The notes: a model not told the origin generated them from the letters alone. A stretch of 64,000 nt of DNA from Mycolicibacterium phocaicum (GCF_010731115.1 NZ_AP022616.1:2852001-2916000); one strand, 5' to 3'. Positions 35,942 through 45,811 are shown, counted from the first letter of the stretch. Numbers and translations: made by a program.

Positions 35942-36529
35942 ATGAGCACCCCAGGTTCGCGCGCACAGATGCGCGCCGCCGATACCGACCGGATCCAGGT
36001 CGCTCACCTCCTCAGCGATGCGGCCGCGCAGGGCCGGCTGCCGATGTCCGAGTACGAAGACCGGCTGAACCGCGCTTATTCCGCGCAGACGTACGCCGAA
36101 CTGTCGAAGCTGAGCGCCGACCTGCCGTACATCACCACCGCGCCGTGGGAAACGGGCGGCGAATGCCATCCCGCGCCCTCGACGCTGCTGCTGGCGATCA
36201 TGAGCGGATTCGAGCGCCGGGGCCGCTGGAACGTGCCGCAGCGGCTGACGTCGTTCTCACTCTTCGGTGGCGGTGTCATCGATCTGCGCTACGCCGATTT
36301 CACCTCACCGGACGTCGAGATCCACTCCTACTCGATCTTCGGCGGGCAGACCATCCTGCTGCCGCCCGAGGTCAACGTCGACGTGCACGGCGTCGGTGTC
36401 ATGGGCGCTTTCGACCACCTCGGTCAGCAGGGCACCCCCGGCGCCCCGCGCGTCACCATCCGCGGCTTCTCGCTGTGGGGCCGCGTCGGCATCAAGTCCA
36501 AGAAGCGCAAGCCCCCGCCCGCTGACTGA
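35942..36529 (+). CDS. DUF1707 plus LiaF-like C-terminal domain protein (counterpart of Rv0966c)
   Basis: A 195-residue protein. The N-terminal DUF1707 motif (QVAHLLSDAAAQGRLPMSEYEDRLNRAYSA in part: LSEYED-type turn) is followed by a beta-rich C-terminal domain (SLFGGGVIDLRYADF, IHSYSIFGGQTILLPPEV) of the cell-wall-active-antibiotic-response type found in LiaF. DUF1707 proteins are common in actinobacteria and are often linked to envelope stress, but their mechanism is unknown. No membrane helix is evident, unlike LiaF itself. Confidence 0.83.
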   Translation: MSTPGSRAQMRAADTDRIQVAHLLSDAAAQGRLPMSEYEDRLNRAYSAQTYAELSKLSADLPYITTAPWETGGECHPAPSTLLLAIMSGFERRGRWNVPQRLTSFSLFGGGVIDLRYADFTSPDVEIHSYSIFGGQTILLPPEVNVDVHGVGVMGAFDHLGQQGTPGAPRVTIRGFSLWGRVGIKSKKRKPPPAD

Positions 36530-36586
36530 CCCCTTTCCCGCGAGCTAGCCCCTTTTCCCGCGAGCTAGTCCCCTTCCGGCGAGCGG
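36530..36586 (+). repeat. Short tandem direct repeat downstream of the DUF1707 gene
   Basis: The unit CCCCTTT(T)CCCGCGAGCTAG occurs at 36530-36548 and 36549-36568, and a third, degraded copy (CCCCTTCCGGCGAGCGG) runs into the following hairpin. Copies one and two differ by a single T. Confidence 0.8.
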
Positions 36587-36639
36587 CCGTGTTTGTACCG
36601 CGACACGCCGCGTGTCGCGTGCACTTTCAGGCCGCTCGC
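36579..36639. terminator. Nested hairpin between convergent genes
   Basis: The outer arms GCGAGCGGCC and GGCCGCTCGC are perfect over ten bases. The inner arms CGCGACAC (36599-36606) and GTGTCGCG (36612-36619) form a second stem. It sits between two convergent stops and can terminate in both directions. Confidence 0.7.
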
Positions 36640-36680
36640 GGTCGACGAGCGTCCGCATCCTGCACAGGTTCGAGTGCGGG

Positions 36681-38648
36681 TCAGCGCCGACGACGCCGCG
36701 AGCGCAGGTAGTCACCGACCACCGCGGCACCCAGCCCGTCGAGCTCGGGCACCACGACGCGGCCTTCGACGCGCCGGGCCACCTGGTCGATGAACCGCGC
36801 CAGGCCGGGATCGCTGCCCAACCGGAAGATCGTGATCTGCGCGCCCAGCCGGGCCACCTCGTCGAAGCTGCGCACCGTGAAGGCGATGGTGCGCGGGTGC
36901 GGCGGGTAGTCGAAGAACGTCTCGGTCCCGTTGCGGTATTGCTCGAGATGGGCCGTCGGCTCACCGTCGGTGACGACGAGGACCACTGGCTGCGCGTTGG
37001 GATGACGCCGCAGGTGCCGGCCGGCGAGCAACAGCGCGTGGTGCAGGTTGGTGCCCTGCTCGTACACGCCTTCCAGGCCGGTGAGCTCGGCCGCCGAGAC
37101 CGTGCGGGCATGCCGGCCAAAAGCGATGATCTGCAACGCATCTGACCGGAACCTGGTACTCACCAGGTGATTGAGCGCCAGCGCGGTGCGCTTCATCGGC
37201 AGCCACCGGTTCTCCATGACCATCGAGAACGAGGTGTCCACCAACAGCGCGACCACGGCCTGGGTGCGGGTCTCGGTTTCCGAGATCTCGACGTCGTCGA
37301 CGGTGATCCGCAGCGGCCCGTCGTCGCGGGTACCCGCCTGCCGCAGTACCGCGTTGGTCAAGGTACGGGTGACGTTCCAGGGCTCGGTGTCGCCGAACTG
37401 CCACGGCCGGGTGGCGCCGGTCAGTTCGCCGGCGGCACCGGCGCGACGGGTGTCCCGCTCGCCATGGCGCCCGGAAAGCTGTTGTGCCACATCGCGGAGC
37501 GCCGCCTGTCCCAGCTGGCGCATGGCCTTCGGCGACAACCGCCACTGTCCGTCGGAACCGCGGTCCAGGAAGCCCTGGTTCATCAGGGTGCGTTCCAGTT
37601 CCGCCAGGGCACGAGCGTCGACGGCGGCCTCGTCGCCCAGTTGCCGGGCCAGCATGTCCAGATCGACGTCGTCCATCTGGGCACCGGCGTAGCTCTGCGA
37701 GAGCTGTTCCGCCAGTTGTTCCAACTCCGCGATGTCTTCCATCGCCTGCGCGGCCTCGCCCATCCCGAGCGGGTTGTTTCCGGTGAAACTCCGCTCGCCG
37801 GTCCAGTCCTCCCCCGGGCGGGCGGCCTGCAGGTTGGCATCGAGCCGATCGAGCGCGTTCATCAACGACGGCGATCCGAATGCCTGCTGCGCCAACGCAT
37901 CCAGCTCGGCGCGTTGATCGGGCGACAGGCTGTTGCGGAACCGCTGCGCGGCGGCGGCACGCTTGGCCAGGGAGTCCAGCAGCTCGTCGACGTTCTGGGG
38001 GTTCTCCGGGAAGAACTGGCCGTGCTTGGCCATGAAATCCTGGAAATCCTGTTGGGTGTCTTCGCCGTTGGCGTGCTTCTCCAGCAGGTTGTTCAGGTCG
38101 TCGAGCATGTCGTTGACGGCCTGACGATCCTCATCGGTGGCGTTCTGCAGCGCGTCCTTCATGCCGGCGAATCGCTGGTCCAGCATCTCCCGGCCCAGCA
38201 GATCCTTGATCTGCTCGTACTTCTGCCGGGCTTCCGCTGAGCGCCAGTCGTATTCGGAGAGCTCCTGCACGGCCTTGGCCGGTGACGGTGACAGCGACTC
38301 CAGCTGCAGCTCACCGAACCGCGCGTCATCGTCGAGCGCGCGGGCCAGTTCCTTGCGCTCGGCGAGCACGGCCTCGTCGAGCAGCTTCTTGATCTCCTGC
38401 AGGGTGCCGTCAAGGTTGTTGCGCGACAGCAACTCCCGACGGCGCCGGTTGGCCTCGGCGGCCAGCCGGTCGGCGCCGCGCATGTTCTGGGTACCCCGGC
38501 GCAGCAGCTCGGACAGCGCGCGCCGGGGCGACGCGCCCTCCATGACGTCCTGCCCGATCTGCTCCAGCGCCTCCCGCAGGTCGACGGGAGGCGCCAGCGG
38601 GTCGGGCCCGCCGGTGTAGCGCGAATACCGCGAGAGGTGGTTAGCCAT
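36681..38648 (-). CDS. VWA-domain protein (counterpart of Rv0959)
   Basis: A 655-residue protein. The first two thirds are charged and mostly helical. The C-terminal third is a von Willebrand A domain with the metal-ion-dependent adhesion site (VALLVDTSFSMVMENRW, pattern DxSxS; VLVVTDGEPT). It is encoded next to a MoxR/chelatase-type AAA ATPase, whose frame it overlaps by eight bases. Such pairs act as ATP-driven metal-insertion or protein-activating chaperones; the client here is unknown. The start at 38648 lies inside the ATPase gene end, so translation is coupled. Confidence 0.88.
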   Translation of the reverse strand: MANHLSRYSRYTGGPDPLAPPVDLREALEQIGQDVMEGASPRRALSELLRRGTQNMRGADRLAAEANRRRRELLSRNNLDGTLQEIKKLLDEAVLAERKELARALDDDARFGELQLESLSPSPAKAVQELSEYDWRSAEARQKYEQIKDLLGREMLDQRFAGMKDALQNATDEDRQAVNDMLDDLNNLLEKHANGEDTQQDFQDFMAKHGQFFPENPQNVDELLDSLAKRAAAAQRFRNSLSPDQRAELDALAQQAFGSPSLMNALDRLDANLQAARPGEDWTGERSFTGNNPLGMGEAAQAMEDIAELEQLAEQLSQSYAGAQMDDVDLDMLARQLGDEAAVDARALAELERTLMNQGFLDRGSDGQWRLSPKAMRQLGQAALRDVAQQLSGRHGERDTRRAGAAGELTGATRPWQFGDTEPWNVTRTLTNAVLRQAGTRDDGPLRITVDDVEISETETRTQAVVALLVDTSFSMVMENRWLPMKRTALALNHLVSTRFRSDALQIIAFGRHARTVSAAELTGLEGVYEQGTNLHHALLLAGRHLRRHPNAQPVVLVVTDGEPTAHLEQYRNGTETFFDYPPHPRTIAFTVRSFDEVARLGAQITIFRLGSDPGLARFIDQVARRVEGRVVVPELDGLGAAVVGDYLRSRRRRR

Positions 38649-40035
38649 ATACCGTTTCGCCGTCGTCGGAGGTCTTGTCGATGCGCTTGGCCAGATACAG
38701 CGCTTCCAGTGCCAGCTCGACGGCCGCCGCCCGCTCGCCGTCGGACTGCGCGCCCAACCGGTCGGCGATCGCGTCGATCACCGGCAGATCCGGCAGTGCG
38801 GCCAGCACGTCCTTGGCCGACACCCGCTCGCCCGTCGTGACCGGTGAATCTCCTTCCACCGCAACGACCAGGGAACCGACGTCGATGCCGCCGAGCAGCC
38901 GTTGCGCGGTGTCCGCGGTGGCCCGCCGCAGCAGGTGCTCCAGGACGGCCTGCTCGCGGCCTTCCTCACCCGACTCGAATTCCAGCTTGCCGCGCAGCAC
39001 ACCGATGATGGTCTGCAGGTCGACCACGCGAGCGACCGGATCCTGTTCACCCAGAATCGCGGAGCGGTGCTGGGCCGCGGCGCCGACGGTTTCGGCCGCG
39101 GCGATCGCGAAACGGGCCGAGACGCCGGAGCGCTGATCGATCGACTGCGATTCACGCAGGTACCGGGCGAAACGGGCCAGGATCTGCAGCAGGTACTCCG
39201 GGACCTCGGCGGCCAGGTGCGCTTCCTGCTTGATGACGCCGACCTCCGCATCGAGCTCCAGCGGGTAGTGGGTGCGGATCTCGGCGCCGAAGCGGTCCTT
39301 CAGCGGCGTGATGATGCGGCCGCGGTTGGTGTAGTCCTCGGGGTTGGCGCTGGCCACCACGAGCACGTCCAGCGGCAGGCGCAGGGTGTAGCCACGCACC
39401 TGGATGTCGCGCTCCTCCATCACGTTGAGCATGGCGACCTGGATGCGCTCGGCGAGGTCGGGCAGCTCGTTGATCGCGACGATGCCGCGATGCGCCCGCG
39501 GGATGAGGCCGTAGGCGATGGTCTCCGGGTCACCCAGGCTGCGTCCCTCGGCCACCTTGATGGGGTCGATGTCGCCGACGAGGTCGGCGACGCTGGTGTC
39601 GGGCGTCGCCAGCTTCTCGAAGTAACGCTCGCTGCGGTGTTGCCAGGTGATCGGCAGGTCGTCGCCGGAGTCCGCGGCCCGGCGGATCGACTCGGGCGTG
39701 ATCGGCGAGTAGGGGTGCTCGCCCAGCTCCGAGCCCGCGATGACGGGCGTCCACTCGTCCAGCAGACCGACCAGGCCGCGCAGCAGGCGGGTCTTGCCCT
39801 GGCCGCGTTCGCCGAGCAGCACGATGTCGTGCCCGGCGATCAGCGCGCGCTCCAGCTGCGGCAGGACGGTGTCCTCGAAGCCGAAGATGCCGGGCCAGAC
39901 GTCGTCGCCGTCAGCCAGTGCTGCCAGCAGGTTCTCGCGGATCTCGGTCTTGATGCCCCGCTCGCGGTGGCCCGAGGCCTTGAGTTCGCCGACGGTCCTG
40001 GGCAGGTCGGCCGGAAGGTCGTTAGGTGATGTCAC
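38641..40035 (-). CDS. MoxR/magnesium-chelatase-type AAA+ ATPase (counterpart of Rv0958)
   Basis: A 464-residue AAA+ protein. Walker A is GERGQGKTRLL, Walker B region IVAINELPDLAERIQ, and a sensor strand VVASANPEDYTNRGRI follows. It resembles ChlI/MoxR chaperones and pairs with the VWA protein encoded downstream. The GTG at 40035 (TSPNDLPADLP) is preferred because it matches the family length of about 460; a longer start at 40059 is possible. It is divergent from the alpha/beta hydrolase gene. Confidence 0.9.
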   Translation of the reverse strand: MTSPNDLPADLPRTVGELKASGHRERGIKTEIRENLLAALADGDDVWPGIFGFEDTVLPQLERALIAGHDIVLLGERGQGKTRLLRGLVGLLDEWTPVIAGSELGEHPYSPITPESIRRAADSGDDLPITWQHRSERYFEKLATPDTSVADLVGDIDPIKVAEGRSLGDPETIAYGLIPRAHRGIVAINELPDLAERIQVAMLNVMEERDIQVRGYTLRLPLDVLVVASANPEDYTNRGRIITPLKDRFGAEIRTHYPLELDAEVGVIKQEAHLAAEVPEYLLQILARFARYLRESQSIDQRSGVSARFAIAAAETVGAAAQHRSAILGEQDPVARVVDLQTIIGVLRGKLEFESGEEGREQAVLEHLLRRATADTAQRLLGGIDVGSLVVAVEGDSPVTTGERVSAKDVLAALPDLPVIDAIADRLGAQSDGERAAAVELALEALYLAKRIDKTSDDGETVYG

Positions 40036-40098
40036 GACCTCCACGCTACGACGGTGCACGGTGAGCGGCAGCCCCTTGGGCTCCGGAGCTTTACCCAG

Positions 40099-40104
40099 TA
40101 CCCT
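40099..40104 (+). promoter_or_regulatory. -10 box of leaderless hydrolase transcript
   Basis: TACCCT lies seven bases before the GTG at 40112 and there is no ribosome-binding site. It supports that start. Confidence 0.5.
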
Positions 40105-40111
40105 CGGTATC

Positions 40112-41125
40112 GTGAACTCGCTCGACTGGACTCACCGCCCCACCGACCTCGAGTTCGGCCCCGCCGCGTGGCAGAGCCGACTGCTCGGCGGTTTGACCGC
40201 GGTGTTCGTCCGACCGGTAATTGCCCTGCTCACGCTCATCGGCATGGTGGTCAACCGGTTCCATCCGGAACTGGTGCAGCGGGGCCGCTACGACATCATC
40301 GACGGGCCGTTCCGCGCGTTTCGCGCGCTGCCCGGCACCACGGTGACACCGATCAGGCTGGACGACTGCGACGCCGAATGGATCGTCGCGCCGCGCGCAC
40401 AGGGTTCCGATCGCGTGATCATCTACTTCCACGGTTCGGCGCTGATCACCCTCGGGCTGAACTCACACCGGCGCTGGGCGAGCAAGCTGTCGGCAGCGAC
40501 CGGCGCCCGGGTCCTGAACGTCGGCTACCGACTGGCACCGCAGGCCCTGATCGAGGACGCCATCGCCGACGGCGTGTGCGCCTACCGCATGGTGCTCGCC
40601 GCCGGCGTCGACGCGGAGAAGATCGTGTTCGCGGGCGACTCCGCCGGCGGCCTGATCGCGACCGGCACCGCGCTCGCGGTGCGTGACGCCGGCCTGCAGG
40701 TGCCCGCCGGCCAGATTCTGCTGTCACCGCTGACGTCGTCCGACATGAACCTGAAGTACAACGCGATGCTCGAACACCGCGACGTGCTGTTCCCGTTCAT
40801 GGCGGTGAAGTACCTCTACGACGTCTTCGCGACCAAGAACGGCACCCACCCGGTACCGGAGATGCCCACCGAGGCCGACCTGCACGGCCTGGGACCGACG
40901 CTCCTGCAGGTCGGCAACAACGAGATGCTGCGCAACGATTCGTTCGCGCTCGCCGACGCCCTGCGCGAAGCAGGTGTCCCGGCCTGGGTTCAGGTGTGGG
41001 ACGGGGCGATGCACATGTTCCAGCTGAGCTTCGACGTCAACCCCGACGCCCGCAAGGCCGTCGCCGAGATCGTGGACTTCTTCGAATACGCCACCACTGC
41101 GCAGCCCGGCGAGGTCGCCTCCTAA
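40112..41125 (+). CDS. Alpha/beta hydrolase, hormone-sensitive-lipase type
   Basis: A 337-residue esterase/lipase of the HSL (Lip) family. It has an oxyanion segment IIYFHGSALITLG (variant of HGGG), the nucleophile elbow FAGDSAGGL and a late WDGAMHMFQLSF providing the histidine. An N-terminal hydrophobic stretch (VFVRPVIALLTLIGMVV) could anchor it in the membrane. The start GTG at 40112 fits a leaderless message. The stop overlaps the convergent LysR gene by four bases. The substrate is unknown. Confidence 0.88.
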   Translation: MNSLDWTHRPTDLEFGPAAWQSRLLGGLTAVFVRPVIALLTLIGMVVNRFHPELVQRGRYDIIDGPFRAFRALPGTTVTPIRLDDCDAEWIVAPRAQGSDRVIIYFHGSALITLGLNSHRRWASKLSAATGARVLNVGYRLAPQALIEDAIADGVCAYRMVLAAGVDAEKIVFAGDSAGGLIATGTALAVRDAGLQVPAGQILLSPLTSSDMNLKYNAMLEHRDVLFPFMAVKYLYDVFATKNGTHPVPEMPTEADLHGLGPTLLQVGNNEMLRNDSFALADALREAGVPAWVQVWDGAMHMFQLSFDVNPDARKAVAEIVDFFEYATTAQPGEVAS

Positions 41126-42015
41126 CCGGTGGTCGGCCATTCTGCACGCAGGAAAGTGAGCAGCCTGCGCGCGGCGGGAGTGCCTGCGGTCGGCGCCCAC
41201 GCCAGCGCGATGTGGCGCTGATAGCTGTTGGGCGACAACGGGATTTCGCGGACCTTACGTGAGGTGTGCTCGTCGTGCGGTAGCAACGCGATACCCATGC
41301 CACGGCCGACCAACTCGCGGATGGTCGAGAACTCCGTGATCTCGACGGGTACGTGTGGCACGAATCCCGAATCACGGCACCAGCTTTCAGTTGCCTGACG
41401 CAAGTGATAGCTGGCCGGGTTGGCGATGAACGTCTCGTCTCGCAGTTCGTCCAAGCGGAGACGACGACGGGCAACGAGCGGATGGGCCGCCGGTAACACG
41501 GCCCGGATCGGTTGTCCACCGATCACCACATGCTCGACACCGTCCGGCGGCGGGATCACCACCGCGACGTCAAGCGCCCCGGATTTCAGGTCCGCGGCGA
41601 GTTCACTGCCGTGCGCCTGTTTCATCTGGAGCCGGATTCCCGGTGCGCGCCGGTGGAATTCGGTGACCAGATTCGGCACCACGCCGGCCCCCATCGTCAG
41701 AGGGAAGCCGAACCGGACGGTGCCGTGCTCGGGGTCGGCTTCCCCGGCGATGGTCTCGACCGTCGCCTCGAGTTGATGCAACGGGCGCCGCACCTGCTCG
41801 GCCAGCTGCACTGCCACCGGCGTCAGGCGCACCGTCCGCCCCTCCTGGGTGAGCAGCCGGACGCCGAGTGTCTTCTCCAACGCGTGGATGCGCCGACTCA
41901 TCGACGACTGGGGAATCCCCAGGCTGTCCGCGGCACGGGTCATGTGCCCGCCCTGCGAGTCCAGCTCTTCGAGCGCTCGGAGCTGCGGCGCCAGCAGGCT
42001 CATCCATTGATCCAT
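41122..42015 (-). CDS. LysR-family regulator, probable regulator of mqo
   Basis: A 297-residue LysR-type regulator with N-terminal helix-turn-helix (HMTRAADSLGIPQSSMSRRI) and a C-terminal effector domain beginning VRFGFPLTMGAGVVPN. It is divergently placed from mqo with 84 bases between the starts, the classic arrangement for a LysR regulator and its target. A TACCAT hexamer six bases before its ATG suggests a leaderless mRNA. Confidence 0.88.
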   Translation of the reverse strand: MDQWMSLLAPQLRALEELDSQGGHMTRAADSLGIPQSSMSRRIHALEKTLGVRLLTQEGRTVRLTPVAVQLAEQVRRPLHQLEATVETIAGEADPEHGTVRFGFPLTMGAGVVPNLVTEFHRRAPGIRLQMKQAHGSELAADLKSGALDVAVVIPPPDGVEHVVIGGQPIRAVLPAAHPLVARRRLRLDELRDETFIANPASYHLRQATESWCRDSGFVPHVPVEITEFSTIRELVGRGMGIALLPHDEHTSRKVREIPLSPNSYQRHIALAWAPTAGTPAARRLLTFLRAEWPTTG

Positions 42016-42021
42016 ATTCGG

Positions 42022-42027
42022 ATGGTA
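42022..42027 (-). promoter_or_regulatory. -10 box of leaderless lysR transcript
   Basis: The minus strand reads TACCAT, six bases before the ATG at 42015. Confidence 0.45.
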
Positions 42028-42099
42028 ATCGCCAGAACATTCATTGGACGGATCGAATCGGTGCGAGTGATGCTGGAGTCAACGAGACAAGGAGCAACC

Positions 42100-43518
42100 A
42101 TGATCACCGTTGAACCCGAAGTCGCCGACGTCGTCCTCATCGGTGGCGGCATCATGTCCGCCACCCTCGGCGCCATGCTGAGCACGTTGGAGCCACAGTG
42201 GCGCATCGTGTTGGTGGAGCGGGCATCCGACATCGCCACGGAGAGCAGCGGGCCGTGGAACAACGCCGGCACCGGCCACTCCGGCTATTGCGAGCTCAAC
42301 TACATGCCAGACCCCGAAGACGGTTCAGCACCGGCCGAAATCGCCGCACAATTCCAGGTGTCCCGCCGCTGGTGGGCATATCTGGTCGAGCAGGGCCTGC
42401 TGGACCCGGCGACATTCGTCCACGGCACGCCGCACATGGACGTGGTGTTCGGCGACCACGACGTGGCCTACCTACGACGACGCTTCGAAACCCTCAGCGC
42501 CGATCCGCTTTTCGCCGATCTCGAGTTCAGCGACGATCCCGCCAAAGTCGCCGCATGGGCACCGCTGGTGATGGCCGGCCGGGATCCGGCGCAACCGATT
42601 GCGGCCACCCGGCATCCCGGCGGTACCGACGTCGATTTCGGGGCGCTCACCCGCGGACTGACCCGCATCATCACCTCGAACGGCGGCGAGGTACGGCTCG
42701 GGCATGACGTGCGCCGTTTGCACCAAGACCCGGACGGCACCTGGCTGGTCGGTGGCCGGCGATCGGAGTCGCACAACAGGTTTCACCTCAGAGCACGGCA
42801 TGTCTTCGTCGGAGCCGGCGGCTTCGCCCTGCGACTGCTGCAGCGCGCGCACATTCCCGAAGTCCGGGGCTACGGTGTCCTGCCGGTCGGTGCCGCGTTT
42901 CTGCGGTGCGCGCGACCCGACGTCGTCGCACAGCACGATGCCAAGGTGTACGGCCAGGCCGCGATAGGCGCCCCGCCGATGTCGGTGCCGCACTTGGACA
43001 AACGCGTTGTCGACGGCGAGGGCTATCTGATGTTCGGTCCTTATGCGACGTTCAGCACCAAGCTTCTCAAGGGCGGCAGGCTCACCGACTTCTTCACCAC
43101 GCTGCGGTCGCACAACCTGCATGTGCTGGCCGCCGCGGCCGCGCAGAGTCTGCCGCTGGTGCGCTACCTGATCGGCGAGTTGCTCACGCCGTTCAGCGGC
43201 AAGATCGAACAGCTGCAACGGTTTTACCCGGATGCCGATCCCCGTGACTGGGAGCTGGTGCCGGCGGGACAGCGGGCGCAATTGGTCACCCCGGACGCCG
43301 ACCACATCGGCGCGTTGCGGTCGGGGACCGAGCTGGTCGCATCGGCCGACGGCACCATCGCAGGGCTGCTCGGCGCGTCGCCGGGCGCCTCGACCGCCGT
43401 GCCGATCATGCTCGAGCTCCTGCAACGGTGTTTCCCCGAGCGCTGGGCCACGTCCTGGCACGAGCGCATGGACGACGCCCTGGCCGCCCGCGACACCTCC
43501 GCACTGCTGAGCCTCTGA
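42100..43518 (+). CDS. mqo: Malate:quinone oxidoreductase
   Basis: A 472-residue membrane-associated FAD enzyme oxidising malate to oxaloacetate and passing electrons to menaquinone. The FAD-binding start DVVLIGGGIMSATLGAML and the signature SSGPWNNAGTGHSGYCELNY are intact, as are HVFVGAGGFALRLLQ and GYLMFGPYATFS. The ATG follows ACAAGGAGCAACC. In M. tuberculosis mqo lies elsewhere in the genome as I recall, so mqo with its LysR gene is an insertion here relative to that backbone, between the MoxR pair and purH. Confidence 0.95.
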   Translation: MITVEPEVADVVLIGGGIMSATLGAMLSTLEPQWRIVLVERASDIATESSGPWNNAGTGHSGYCELNYMPDPEDGSAPAEIAAQFQVSRRWWAYLVEQGLLDPATFVHGTPHMDVVFGDHDVAYLRRRFETLSADPLFADLEFSDDPAKVAAWAPLVMAGRDPAQPIAATRHPGGTDVDFGALTRGLTRIITSNGGEVRLGHDVRRLHQDPDGTWLVGGRRSESHNRFHLRARHVFVGAGGFALRLLQRAHIPEVRGYGVLPVGAAFLRCARPDVVAQHDAKVYGQAAIGAPPMSVPHLDKRVVDGEGYLMFGPYATFSTKLLKGGRLTDFFTTLRSHNLHVLAAAAAQSLPLVRYLIGELLTPFSGKIEQLQRFYPDADPRDWELVPAGQRAQLVTPDADHIGALRSGTELVASADGTIAGLLGASPGASTAVPIMLELLQRCFPERWATSWHERMDDALAARDTSALLSL

Positions 43519-43527
43519 AGACCGACG

Positions 43528-43564
43528 GCCAGGTCTGCACGGATCATGTCCGCGCAGACCTGGC
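43528..43564. terminator. Bidirectional hairpin between mqo and purH
   Basis: GCCAGGTCTGC and GCAGACCTGGC form a perfect eleven-base stem with a short inner GGA/TCC pairing. It lies between convergent stops. Confidence 0.75.
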
Positions 43565-43581
43565 TATTCAGCCGGCAAGAC

Positions 43582-45150
43582 CTAGTGGGCGAAGTGTCGC
43601 GCCCCGGTCAGGTACAGCGTGATGCCCGCGGCAGCGGCAGCCGCGGTCACTTCGTCGTCACGGACCGAACCACCCGGGTGCACAATGGCTTTCACACCGG
43701 CGTTGGTCAGGGTCTCCAGACCGTCGGGGAACGGGAAGAAGGCATCGGAGGCAGCCACGGCGCCGCGAACCCGGTCACCGCCCCGCTCCACCGCGAGCCG
43801 CGCCGCGTCGACGCGGTTCACCTGGCCCATGCCGACACCGACGGTGGCGCCGTTGGCGGCGACCACGATGGCGTTCGACTTCACCGCGCGGCAGGCGCGC
43901 CACGCGAACACCAAGTCGGCCAACGTCTCCGGGTCGGCCGGGCTGCCGGTCGCCAGTGTCCAGTTGGCCGGGTCGTCCCCCGCGGCGTCGAGCGCGTCAC
44001 GCTGCTGCACCAGCAGACCACCGCTGACCTGACGGAACTCGGTGCCGCCGGGCTGCGGCTCCGAGGCCACGAGAATGCGAATGTTCTTCTTACGGCTGAG
44101 GATTTCGACGGCGCCCGGTTCAACGGCAGGGGCGACGATCACCTCGGTGAAAATGTCCGCGACGGTCTCCGCCATCTCCTCGGTGACGGCCGTGTTGGCC
44201 GCGATGACGCCACCGAACGCGCTCAGCGGATCGCACTCGTGCGCCTTGCGGTGCGCGTCGGCAACCGAGATCGACGACACCGCGATGCCACACGGGTTGG
44301 CGTGCTTGATGATCGCCACGCAGATGTCCTCGTGGTCGAACGCCGCCCGCCACGCCGCGTCGGCGTCGGTGAAGTTGTTGTAGGACATCTCTTTTCCGTG
44401 CAGCTGCTCGGCCTGAGCAAGCCCCGGCCAGCCGGCGTCGTCGCTGTAGAGCGCGGCCTTCTGGTGCGGGTTCTCGCCGTAGCGCAGCACATCACTGCGA
44501 CGCCAGGTCGAACCCAGCCAGGCCGGCATGCCGGCGGCCGATGCCTCGTCGTCGCCGGGCACCAGCACGGAGCCCATCCAGGATGCGACGGCCACGTCGT
44601 ACTCGGCGGTGTGCCGGAATGCCAACGACGCCAACTTCTTCCGCTCGTCGAGCGTGAAGCCACCCTCCCGGACGGCCGCCAGCACGCCGTCGTACCCCAG
44701 CGGGTCCACGACGACGGCGACGCTCGGGTGGTTCTTCGCCGCGGCGCGGACCATCGACGGGCCGCCGATGTCGATCTGCTCGACGCACTCGTCCTCCGAC
44801 GCGCCCGACGCCACGGTCTGCGTGAACGGGTACAGGTTCACCACGACGAGTTCGAATGCCTCGACACCGAGCTCATCGAGCGCGGCGAGGTGCTCGGCCT
44901 TGCGGGTGTCGGCCAGCAGACCGGCGTGCACGCGCGGGTGCAGCGTCTTGACCCGGCCGTCCAGCACCTCCGGGAAACCGGTGACCTCTTCGACCGGAGT
45001 CACGGGAATTCCTTCGGCAGCAATGGTTTTCGCTGTCGAGCCGGTCGACACCAGCGTCACGCCGGCCTCGTGCAGCCCGCGGGCCAGCTCAGCCAGGCCG
45101 GTCTTGTCGTACACGCTGATCAGCGCGCGCCGAATCGGTCGTCGCGTCAT
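43582..45150 (-). CDS. purH: Bifunctional AICAR transformylase/IMP cyclohydrolase
   Basis: A 522-residue enzyme for the last two steps of IMP synthesis. The N-terminal cyclohydrolase domain includes [16 protein letters not shown] and [14 protein letters not shown], and the C-terminal transformylase part includes [14 protein letters not shown] and [12 protein letters not shown] with the catalytic lysine and histidine. The ATG at 45150 has GAGGAG within the end of purN one base away, so it is coupled to purN. Counterpart of Rv0957. Confidence 0.97.
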   Translation of the reverse strand: MTRRPIRRALISVYDKTGLAELARGLHEAGVTLVSTGSTAKTIAAEGIPVTPVEEVTGFPEVLDGRVKTLHPRVHAGLLADTRKAEHLAALDELGVEAFELVVVNLYPFTQTVASGASEDECVEQIDIGGPSMVRAAAKNHPSVAVVVDPLGYDGVLAAVREGGFTLDERKKLASLAFRHTAEYDVAVASWMGSVLVPGDDEASAAGMPAWLGSTWRRSDVLRYGENPHQKAALYSDDAGWPGLAQAEQLHGKEMSYNNFTDADAAWRAAFDHEDICVAIIKHANPCGIAVSSISVADAHRKAHECDPLSAFGGVIAANTAVTEEMAETVADIFTEVIVAPAVEPGAVEILSRKKNIRILVASEPQPGGTEFRQVSGGLLVQQRDALDAAGDDPANWTLATGSPADPETLADLVFAWRACRAVKSNAIVVAANGATVGVGMGQVNRVDAARLAVERGGDRVRGAVAASDAFFPFPDGLETLTNAGVKAIVHPGGSVRDDEVTAAAAAAGITLYLTGARHFAH

Positions 45151-45151
45151 C

Positions 45152-45802
45152 CTATTGCTCCTCACCTTCGCGGCACCCGATGGCCGCCGTTCGCCCACTC
45201 CACGTCACACCGCGGAGGGCCACCGCGGCGATCACATCTACCAGCAGTCGTCGTTCGACGACCTTGATCCGCTCATGCAGCGACCATTCGTCGTCGCCTT
45301 CGAGCACCGCCACCGGTTCCTGCGCCAGGATCGGCCCGGTATCGGTACCGGCATCCACCAGGTGCACCGTGCTGCCGGTGACCCGCACCCCGTATGCGAG
45401 GGCTTCGGACACCGCGTGTGCTCCCGGAAACGACGGCAGCAGCGCCGGGTGGGTGTTCAGTACCCGTCCCTGAAAACGCCCGAGAAACGTGGGGCCGAGG
45501 ATCTTCATGAACCCCGCCGACACCACCAGATCCGGCTCGTGGGCTGCGACGGCTTCGGTCAGTGCGACGTCCCAGGCGGCCCGGTCGGCATGGTCGCGCA
45601 ACTGGGTCGTGAAGGTCGCCGCGCCGGCTGCCGCGCCGACCTCCAGCGCCCGGCATTCGCGATCCGTACCAACTGCCACTACCCGGGCCGGGTACTCGCC
45701 GACCGCTGCGGCCAGCACCGATTCCAACAGCGAGCCGGTCCCGGACGCCAGGACGACGAGCCGCGCCGGCGCAGTCGGGGGCACGTGAACCGGTTGCTGC
45801 AC
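45152..45802 (-). CDS. purN: Phosphoribosylglycinamide formyltransferase
   Basis: A 216-residue enzyme formylating GAR with 10-formyl-THF. It shows [16 protein letters not shown] for phosphate binding, [12 protein letters not shown] with the catalytic asparagine and histidine, and [13 protein letters not shown] with the catalytic aspartate. In the first loop Asn of the usual SGxGSN is Leu. The start is a GTG at 45802. It lies nine bases after perM and is followed immediately by purH. Counterpart of Rv0956. Confidence 0.95.
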   Translation of the reverse strand: MQQPVHVPPTAPARLVVLASGTGSLLESVLAAAVGEYPARVVAVGTDRECRALEVGAAAGAATFTTQLRDHADRAAWDVALTEAVAAHEPDLVVSAGFMKILGPTFLGRFQGRVLNTHPALLPSFPGAHAVSEALAYGVRVTGSTVHLVDAGTDTGPILAQEPVAVLEGDDEWSLHERIKVVERRLLVDVIAAVALRGVTWSGRTAAIGCREGEEQ

Positions 45803-45811
45803 GGGAGCAGC

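Noticed and set aside
36545..37141. Minus-strand frame at 36545-37141 as a separate gene
   Set aside because: It is an arginine/serine-rich shadow of the VWA gene and covers the terminator hairpin.
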